Below are positions 7,117 to 12,235 of a stretch of DNA of 12,235 nucleotides, one piece after another. A model generated the notes under the pieces. The model had not been told where the DNA came from. It saw nothing but the letters and a program-made list of their open reading frames with translations, and ran no database searches. Made by a program: the position numbers and the translations under genes. Location of the stretch: contig CAJOMK010000018.1 of the NCBI GenBank assembly GCA_905235495.1, positions 1 through 12,235 of the forward strand. Direction: 5' to 3'. Position 1 is the first letter of the stretch; each line of letters starts with the position of its first letter. Source of the DNA: an uncultured Methanobrevibacter sp. GTDB taxonomy: Archaea; Methanobacteriota; Methanobacteria; Methanobacteriales; Methanobacteriaceae.

Positions 7117-7167
7117 TTTTACACCTAAATTTAGTATCAGCTATTTAATTAATTATTTTAGTACAGA

Positions 7168-8148
7168 TTATTTAAGATAAGCAAAAATATTTTTTATCAG
7201 CTTCCATTCTATTTTAAAGTAATTTTTCCAATTTTTACTCAAAAAGGGTGTTTTATTTAATTTTTTTCTTTCTCTTAAACCTTCTTTGATTCCTTCCAAA
7301 TACAAGGACCCGTATCCTTTCCTTACAAAGAAAATATACTTTATTGCAAATCCAATGAATAAGAAAATAAAATTGACTATTTTTTGAATGACTGGGAAGT
7401 TCTTATAGATTAAAAATACATTATTTCGTGCAGCCAATTTGATTTTAAATTCATTATATCTGCTTCCGCTTGTTGCACTTCCATAATGATAGACAATTGA
7501 ATCAGAACAGAAATAATTCCCATATCCATAAATCTGAGCCCTATATGAAAGGTCTATATCCTCAACATATGCAAAGAAATTTTCATCAAAAAGGCCTATT
7601 TCCTCTAAGACTGATTTTCTATACAATGCTGCACCTGCACAGGATGAAAATATCTCCCTTTTCTCATCATATTTTTCTACAGGTTTGCCATCCCCAATCT
7701 TTTTTGTCCAGGCAAGTATGGTATACTCATCTCCTACATCATCAATCAGTTTTCTATTATGATGCTGAATCATCTTTGATTGGAATGAAAATGGATTTTC
7801 CCCAAGGCCGATTGACTCATCCATAGCCTTGATGATTTCTTCCAAAGCATTCCACTCCATTTCAACATCATTGTTGACTGAATAGATATACTCAGATTTG
7901 GCAAAATCTATCCCCTGATTTACTGCAGGAGCAAAGCCTAAATTTTCATCATTCTTGATGAGTTTTATCTCGATTGGATAATTAGGGCTTCTGATGAATT
8001 CCTCGATAAATTCAACACTGCCGTCAGTAGATGCATTATCGATTATAATAATCTCTTCTATAAACCTACTTTGAATCAATAAGGTTTCAAAATAGCTGTT
8101 TAAGAATTTTAAACCGTTATAATTTGGAGTTACTACTGAGACTTTCAT
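7168..8148 (-). CDS. Family 2 glycosyltransferase
   Basis: GT2 enzyme of 326 residues. Visible motifs are VSVVTPNYNG (3-12), IIDNASTDGS (35-44), NLGFAPAVNQG (69-79), the NND metal site (92-94), SCAGAALYRK (169-178), VEDIDLSYR (195-203) and H221 before the GSATSG loop. A hydrophobic helix at about 255-275 and a very basic tail suggest peripheral or single-span membrane anchoring, with the catalytic domain in the cytoplasm. It resembles its neighbour in plan but is clearly divergent, so each probably adds a different residue or linkage. It starts 26 nt after rfbB with AGGGATC upstream of the ATG, implying co-transcription and suggesting dTDP-rhamnose as a possible donor. Specificity cannot be assigned. 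Confidence 0.88.
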   Translation of the reverse strand: MKVSVVTPNYNGLKFLNSYFETLLIQSRFIEEIIIIDNASTDGSVEFIEEFIRSPNYPIEIKLIKNDENLGFAPAVNQGIDFAKSEYIYSVNNDVEMEWNALEEIIKAMDESIGLGENPFSFQSKMIQHHNRKLIDDVGDEYTILAWTKKIGDGKPVEKYDEKREIFSSCAGAALYRKSVLEEIGLFDENFFAYVEDIDLSYRAQIYGYGNYFCSDSIVYHYGSATSGSRYNEFKIKLAARNNVFLIYKNFPVIQKIVNFIFLFIGFAIKYIFFVRKGYGSLYLEGIKEGLRERKKLNKTPFLSKNWKNYFKIEWKLIKNIFAYLK

Positions 8149-8174
8149 AAGATCCCTTAATCCTTATTTGTCTT

Positions 8175-9182
8175 TTATTTTTTAGAATACATTTTTTCAT
8201 AATACTCTTGGTATTCACCGGATTTTACCTTTTCCATCCAATCCTGATTGTCCAAATACCAATTAATTGTTTCTATAATTCCTGTTTCAAAGGTATATTT
8301 AGGTTTCCAACCTAATTCTTCAGTTATTTTAGTGGAATCTATTGCATAGCGTCTGTCATGACCTAATCTGTCTTTGACAAATTTAATTAAGGATTCTGGC
8401 TTGTCAAGTTCCTTCAATATGAGCTTGACGATTTCAATGTTTCTCTTTTCGTTGTGACCTCCAATATTGTAGACTTCCCCAAGCTTACCCTTATGAAGAA
8501 CAAGGTCAATTGCACTGCAGTGGTCATAAACATGCAACCAGTCTCTGATGTTCTTTCCATCCCCGTAAATAGGCAATTCCTTATCTTCCAAAGCATTTGA
8601 AATCATCAATGGAATCAATTTTTCAGGGAATTGGTAAGGTCCATAATTATTGGAGCAGCGAGTGATGTTTATTGGAAGTCCGAATGTTTCACCATAAGCT
8701 CTAACCATTAAGTCCGCACCTGCTTTTGAAGCGGAGTATGGGCTGTTTGCCTGAAGTGGAGTTTCTTCTGTGAAATATCCTTCAGGGCCAAGGCTTCCGT
8801 AAACCTCATCAGTAGACACCTGCAAGTATTTTTTGATGTTGTGCTTCTTTGCAGCATCCAATAGGACTTGAGTTCCTATAATATTGGTTTTAATGAATAT
8901 TTGAGGATCTTCGATACTGCGGTCCACATGGCTTTCAGCAGCAAAATGAACTATATAATCTACATCGCTAACAAGGGAGTCAACTAATTCCTCATCTTGA
9001 ATATATCCCTTCACAAAACTATAATTAGGATTATCTTCAATATCTTCCAGATTTTCAAGATTTCCACAATATGTAAGAGCATCTAAATTGATAATTTCAT
9101 AATCTGGATACTTTTCAAGCATATACTTTACGAAATTGCTTCCTATAAATCCTGCTCCTCCTGTAACTAAAATTTTTGTCAT
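8175..9182 (-). CDS. rfbB: dTDP-glucose 4,6-dehydratase
   Basis: Second enzyme of dTDP-L-rhamnose synthesis: NAD-dependent conversion of dTDP-glucose to dTDP-4-keto-6-deoxyglucose in the cytoplasm. The 335-residue extended short-chain dehydrogenase has the NAD-binding TGGAGFIGS (7-15), the STDEVYG motif (123-129) with D125-E126 as the dehydration acid/base pair, and the catalytic YSASK (Y149, K153). Further hallmarks are NNYGPYQFPEKLIP (178-191) and RDWLHVYDH (213-221). Length is normal and the C-terminus intact. GAAGGTG lies 4 nt upstream of the ATG. It sits between rfbC (96 nt away) and the first glycosyltransferase gene (26 nt away). Confidence 0.97.
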   Translation of the reverse strand: MTKILVTGGAGFIGSNFVKYMLEKYPDYEIINLDALTYCGNLENLEDIEDNPNYSFVKGYIQDEELVDSLVSDVDYIVHFAAESHVDRSIEDPQIFIKTNIIGTQVLLDAAKKHNIKKYLQVSTDEVYGSLGPEGYFTEETPLQANSPYSASKAGADLMVRAYGETFGLPINITRCSNNYGPYQFPEKLIPLMISNALEDKELPIYGDGKNIRDWLHVYDHCSAIDLVLHKGKLGEVYNIGGHNEKRNIEIVKLILKELDKPESLIKFVKDRLGHDRRYAIDSTKITEELGWKPKYTFETGIIETINWYLDNQDWMEKVKSGEYQEYYEKMYSKK

Positions 9183-9278
9183 AAAACACCTTCTTTGAAT
9201 AATATTAAAAATATAAAAATTTAAATTGATAAGAAATTAAAAGCAATAATTTAAAATCCAATGAAATTTAAAAATCTC

Positions 9279-9842
9279 TTAAAAATCTGTAGGGGTTTCC
9301 TTCATTGGTTTCCATTGTTGGTCCTTTTCAGATAAAAGTATATCATCTCCAGTTAAATCTCCTAAAGGCCATTCGATACCGATGTTAGGATCATTCCATT
9401 GAATTCCACCTTCATCTTCACCATTATAGAAATCAGTGCATTTGTAAACTAATTCGGCCTCATCAGATAAAACCAAAAATCCGTGAGCGAAACCTTTAGG
9501 TATGAAAAGCTGTTTTTTGTTCTCTTCAGATAAGATTTCACCAATCCATTTACCATATGTCTTTGATTTTTTTCTCAAATCAACACCAACATCAAAGACT
9601 TCCCCTTTAATGACACGGACTAATTTACCTTGAGGTTGAGTATATTGGAAATGAAGTCCTCTAAGAACTCCTTTAGATGATTTTGATTGATTGTCTTGAA
9701 CAAATGTCAAATCAATACCTTCTTCCTTGAAATCATTTTCATTATAGGTTTCCATGAAATATCCTCTTTCATCCCCAAAGACAGTTGGTTCAACAGTGAA
9801 TACACCTTCTATTTCACTTTTAACAATTTTGAATTTACCCAT
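9279..9842 (-). CDS. rfbC: dTDP-4-dehydrorhamnose 3,5-epimerase
   Basis: Third enzyme of the pathway: epimerises C3 and C5 of dTDP-4-keto-6-deoxyglucose without a cofactor. The 187-residue cupin-type protein shows DERGYFMETYN (24-34), VQDNQSKS (48-55), LRGLHFQ (60-66) with the general base H64, K73 in QGKLVRV, Y133 in LVYKC as the probable proton donor, and D174 in SEKDQ as the expected partner of the histidine. The family length is about 180-190 residues, so it is complete. Residue roles follow characterised RmlC enzymes. AGGGTGT is 5 nt before the ATG. It lies 91 nt downstream of rfbA. Confidence 0.97.
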   Translation of the reverse strand: MGKFKIVKSEIEGVFTVEPTVFGDERGYFMETYNENDFKEEGIDLTFVQDNQSKSSKGVLRGLHFQYTQPQGKLVRVIKGEVFDVGVDLRKKSKTYGKWIGEILSEENKKQLFIPKGFAHGFLVLSDEAELVYKCTDFYNGEDEGGIQWNDPNIGIEWPLGDLTGDDILLSEKDQQWKPMKETPTDF

Positions 9843-9933
9843 TTTGACACCCTAAATAATAATTTATCCAGATAAGATTAAATTAATTTCATAAATAAAT
9901 AAATTTATTTTAAATTAAAACTTAAATCAGAGA

Positions 9934-10806
9934 TTAAAGATTTCTATTAGCTAATTTAATTAAATATTGACCATAATCAGTCTTTTTAAGTGATTCAGCC
10001 AATCTTAACAAGTCTTCTTTTGAAATGTATTTTTTTAAGTATGCTATCTCTTCCAAACAAGCAATGTATAGACTTTGTCTCTTTTGAACAGTCTCAATAA
10101 AGTTACTTGCTTCAAGCAAACCGTCATGAGTTCCTGTATCTAACCAAGCCATTCCCCTACCAAGCAATTCGACTTTAAGCTTGGATCTGTTAAGATACTC
10201 TTCATTAATTGAGGTGATTTCCAATTCCCCTCTGTCTGATGGCTTGACATTTTTCGCTATTTCAATTACATCATTATCATAGAAATAAAGTCCAGGAACG
10301 ATATAGTTTGATTTAGGATTCTTTGGCTTTTCCTCAATTGATAAAACATTCCAGTCATCATCAAATTCAACTACACCAAAAGCTTCTGGATTGTTTGTGT
10401 AGTAACCGAAAATAATTGCACCTTCTTCAAGACTGCATGCCCTTTCCAATATCTCAGTAAATCTATGTCCGTGGAAAACATTATCCCCTAAAATAAGAGC
10501 TACGCTATCATCACCGATAAACTCTTCACCTATGATAAATGCTTCAGCCAAACCATTTGGATTGGTCTGTTCAGCATAGGTAAAAGAAATTCCTAAATCA
10601 GAACCGTCTCCAAGTAACTCCTGATACATAGGCAAATCACGAGGAGTGGAAATGATGAGAATTTCCTTAATGTTTGCCAACATTAAAACAGAAATTGGGT
10701 AATAGATCATTGGCTTATCATATAAAGGCAACAACTGCTTTGAAACAGCTTTGGTAATTGGATACAATCTTGTTCCAGAACCTCCTGCTAATACGATTCC
10801 TTTCAT
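9934..10806 (-). CDS. rfbA: Glucose-1-phosphate thymidylyltransferase
   Basis: First enzyme of the pathway: joins dTTP and glucose-1-phosphate to give dTDP-glucose and pyrophosphate. The 290-residue nucleotidyltransferase has the signature GGSGTRLYP (8-16), the phosphate-binding SKQLLPLYDKP (22-32), NPNGLAEAF (82-90), the metal-site GDN (107-109), EEKP (158-161) and WLDTGTHD (221-228). The length and the C-terminal helical extension match the feedback-regulated RmlA type. AGTGAT lies just upstream of the ATG. The 115-nt gap from rfbD holds a TATA-like TTTAATATAAAA (minus strand, 10857-10868), which could act as an internal promoter about 50-60 nt before this gene; this is weak evidence. Confidence 0.97.
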   Translation of the reverse strand: MKGIVLAGGSGTRLYPITKAVSKQLLPLYDKPMIYYPISVLMLANIKEILIISTPRDLPMYQELLGDGSDLGISFTYAEQTNPNGLAEAFIIGEEFIGDDSVALILGDNVFHGHRFTEILERACSLEEGAIIFGYYTNNPEAFGVVEFDDDWNVLSIEEKPKNPKSNYIVPGLYFYDNDVIEIAKNVKPSDRGELEITSINEEYLNRSKLKVELLGRGMAWLDTGTHDGLLEASNFIETVQKRQSLYIACLEEIAYLKKYISKEDLLRLAESLKKTDYGQYLIKLANRNL

Positions 10807-10921
10807 ATAATCACTTCTTTCTAAAAATTATAATGTAAAACTAATTTTTATTTGATTTTATATTAAACAAATTTTTTAAAACTAAATTTTTTATAAAACT
10901 GATTTTAAGATTCGAAACCCA

Positions 10922-11782
10922 TCAGATTCTGTTGGTCTTCTTAAAAAAATTATATAATGATAAATATTCACTTAATGCTTCCTGATAAGTTCTCATTGGA
11001 ACAAACCCAGAGGAGTTCCATTTCTTATTATTTAAAACTGAATAATGAGGTCTTGGAGCAGGTCTTGGGAACTCTTCGGTAGTGACTGGAACAACATTGA
11101 CATCAATGTTTGACAATCCGAATATTAATTTTGCAAACTCATACCATGAACATTCACCCTCATTAGTTACATGATAAATTCCATACTTATCACTGAATAA
11201 AAGGTTTGTTATTGCAACAGCCAAATCAAATGAATATGTAGGAGATCCAACCTGATCATCAACAACGGTTATTTCATCATGGTTTTCCGCCAATCCCAAC
11301 ATTGTCTTAACAAAATTATTTCCATGAAGGCCATATAGCCATGCTGTACGAAGAATGAAATACTTGTCAGTATTCTCTTGGATAAATTCTTCTCCTGCCA
11401 ATTTGGTTTTTCCATAGGCACTTTGAGGACCTAACTTATCAGCCTCTATAAGAGGAGTCCTTTTAGTTCCATCAAAAACATAATCTGTGCTGATATGAAC
11501 TAAAGGAATATTTAACTTATTGCATGCAATAGCTAAATTCTTAGGGCCTAATGCATTTACTGCATATGCATCGTCATAGTGAGTTTCACAATCATCAACT
11601 GCTGTATATGCTGCAGCATTGATAACCAATTCTGGAGAATTTTCACAAACAAACTCAATGACCTTCTCTTCATCAGTGATATCCAAGTCCTTAGATCCGG
11701 TCACTATCAATTCATGATTTTTAAGAACTTCTCTCAAATCAGCCCCTAACATTCCATAAGCACCAGTTATTAATATTTTCAT
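10922..11782 (-). CDS. rfbD: dTDP-4-dehydrorhamnose reductase
   Basis: Last enzyme of the pathway: NAD(P)H reduction of dTDP-4-keto-rhamnose to dTDP-L-rhamnose. The 286-residue short-chain dehydrogenase starts MKILITGAYGMLG with the Gly-rich nucleotide site (7-13). It has NAAAYTAVDDCE (55-66), STDYVFDG (98-105), the catalytic YGKTK (Y123, K127), RTAWLYG (145-151) and VDDQVGSPT (174-182). An in-frame TTG at 11798-11800 would add six residues, but it falls on the ribosome-binding site GAGGAG (11793-11798). The ATG at 11780-11782 begins with the family's usual MKILITG, so it is chosen. It is the first gene of the minus-strand polysaccharide cluster, behind the divergent promoter region. Confidence 0.96.
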   Translation of the reverse strand: MKILITGAYGMLGADLREVLKNHELIVTGSKDLDITDEEKVIEFVCENSPELVINAAAYTAVDDCETHYDDAYAVNALGPKNLAIACNKLNIPLVHISTDYVFDGTKRTPLIEADKLGPQSAYGKTKLAGEEFIQENTDKYFILRTAWLYGLHGNNFVKTMLGLAENHDEITVVDDQVGSPTYSFDLAVAITNLLFSDKYGIYHVTNEGECSWYEFAKLIFGLSNIDVNVVPVTTEEFPRPAPRPHYSVLNNKKWNSSGFVPMRTYQEALSEYLSLYNFFKKTNRI

Positions 11783-11835
11783 AAATAATATGCTCCTCAA
11801 ATGAACTCAATAATATCAAATCAATTATATAAGAA

Positions 11836-11889
11836 TTTAATATAAACTTTTATTATAATATAAGTTTTATTTATAATATAAGTTTTATT
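11836..11889 (-). promoter_or_regulatory. Probable rfbD promoter with three phased 18-bp repeats
   Basis: On the minus strand the gene-proximal copy reads AAAAGTTTATATTAA (11851-11837), a good BRE plus TATA match. Initiation at about 11816-11817, a purine on that strand, would leave a leader of about 35 nt that includes GAGGAG. Two further copies lie directly upstream at exactly 18-bp spacing (11854-11871 and 11872-11889). They are identical to each other (plus strand TATAATATAAGTTTTATT) and match the proximal copy at 13 of 18 positions, keeping the TTATATTA core in phase. Confidence 0.55.
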
Positions 11890-11920
11890 TTCATAAAATA
11901 TAAATATACCATATATAGCA

Positions 11921-11959
11921 GTTAAATATATTTGATAAATACATTTGTTAAATATATTT
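11921..11959. repeat. Two 13-bp direct repeats in the divergent promoter region
   Basis: GTTAAATATATTT occurs at 11921-11933 and again at 11947-11959, a start-to-start distance of 26 bp, or about 2.5 helical turns. Each copy contains the palindrome AAATATATTT. The pair lies mid-way between the probable rfbD and wecC promoters. It may be an operator pair, or simply AT-rich repeats. Confidence 0.5.
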
Positions 11960-12078
11960 ATAATATAGAAATATTAAAACAATACATATACTGACTTAAT
12001 ATAAAATGCGATATTAACTAAAAATCTAAAATTTAAAAATTGGTTTTTAAAATCAGAAAATTTATTTCTAAAAATCAA

Positions 12079-12095
12079 AAAAACGATTTAAATTA
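12079..12095 (+). promoter_or_regulatory. Possible wecC promoter
   Basis: An A-rich BRE-like stretch followed by TTTAAATTA (12087-12095) would place initiation near 12117, 27 nt before the ATG. An alternative TATA-like string, ACTTATCTA (12101-12109), is close by. Neither is a strong match. Confidence 0.3.
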
Positions 12096-12110
12096 ACTAA
12101 ACTTATCTAA

Positions 12111-12134
12111 AATTGAATATAGAATTGAATATAG
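12111..12134 (+). repeat. 12-bp perfect tandem repeat in the wecC leader
   Basis: AATTGAATATAG occurs twice head to tail (12111-12122 and 12123-12134). The second copy ends inside the ribosome-binding site AGGTGAT (12133-12139), which is 4 nt before the ATG. The duplication therefore lies in, or at the start of, the untranslated leader. Confidence 0.65.
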
Positions 12135-12143
12135 GTGATAATT

Positions 12144-12235
12144 ATGAAAATTTGTATTGTAGGACAAGGATACATTGGTTTACCAACTGCAGCATTATTT
12201 GCTAAGAATGGATGTGAGGTTCTTGGAGTTGATGT
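12144..12235 (+). CDS. wecC: UDP-N-acetyl-D-mannosamine dehydrogenase, N-terminal fragment
   Basis: Only the first 30 codons are present, because the gene runs off the window. The translation starts MKICIVGQGYIGLPTAALFA and continues through an NAD-binding beta-alpha-beta unit to VLGVDV. GxGYIGLPTA is the form typical of UDP-ManNAc dehydrogenase (WecC), whereas UDP-glucose dehydrogenases usually read GxGYVGLVxG. The enzyme would make UDP-N-acetylmannosaminuronic acid for a surface glycan. AGGTGAT 4 nt upstream fixes the start. It is transcribed away from the rfb cluster, and the two presumably feed the same kind of polymer. With 30 residues, a related nucleotide-sugar dehydrogenase is not excluded. 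Confidence 0.8.
   Translation, partial: MKICIVGQGYIGLPTAALFAKNGCEVLGVD

Noticed and set aside
7470..7826. Plus-strand open frame of 118 codons opposite the first glycosyltransferase
   Set aside because: His- and Leu-rich shadow translation without conserved motifs; the opposite strand is clearly coding.
9201..9230. TATA-like TTTATATTTTT between rfbC and rfbB on the minus strand
   Set aside because: It would place initiation on the rfbB ribosome-binding site, so it is unlikely to be a working promoter.

Overview
The window looks like a low-GC methanogenic archaeon of the Methanobacteriales, most likely Methanobrevibacter. The reasons are a 311-residue archaeal RadA recombinase, a very large multi-OB-fold archaeal RPA, BRE/TATA-type promoters, AGGTGAT/AGGTGT-like ribosome-binding sites and extremely AT-rich intergenic DNA. 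The genus is inferred from how the proteins read, not from a search. Every complete gene lies on the minus strand, so transcription runs right to left; one gene, cut by the right edge, lies on the plus strand.

Region 1 (1-3640) is a replication/recombination pair: RPA (six OB-like modules and a C4 zinc finger) followed 115 nt downstream by radA. RPA coats single-stranded DNA and RadA forms the strand-exchange filament on it. A hairpin plus U-rich element follows the radA stop.

Region 2 (about 3593-4500) is roughly 900 bp without a credible protein gene. It is mostly A and T, with short tandem repeats and inverted repeats. One relatively GC-richer island at 3760-3830 can fold on the plus strand and ends in a T run; it is a weak small-RNA candidate.

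Region 3 (4501-11800) is a surface-polysaccharide cluster. In transcription order it holds rfbD, rfbA, rfbC and rfbB (the complete dTDP-L-rhamnose pathway from glucose-1-phosphate), two family-2 glycosyltransferases, and, after a 251-nt gap, a WbaP/WcaJ-type polyprenyl-phosphate sugar-1-phosphate transferase that would start the glycan on the lipid carrier. The four Rfb enzymes make the donor, the membrane enzyme primes the lipid, and the two glycosyltransferases extend the chain; one of them resembles rhamnosyltransferases. No flippase, polymerase or ligase is in view.

Region 4 (11783-12143) is a 360-bp divergent promoter region with three separate sets of short direct repeats, including an 18-bp unit carrying a BRE/TATA-like core in three phased copies. 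It serves rfbD on one side and, on the other, the first 30 codons of a probable UDP-N-acetyl-D-mannosamine dehydrogenase (wecC).

The protein genes are conventional. The most interesting signal is a pair of matching 3'-end elements (1-69 and 4501-4564): 16 identical bases plus other shared flanking motifs surround an inner hairpin whose stem sequence is entirely different but whose pairing is preserved. This suggests a dispersed, structure-conserved transcript-end element.
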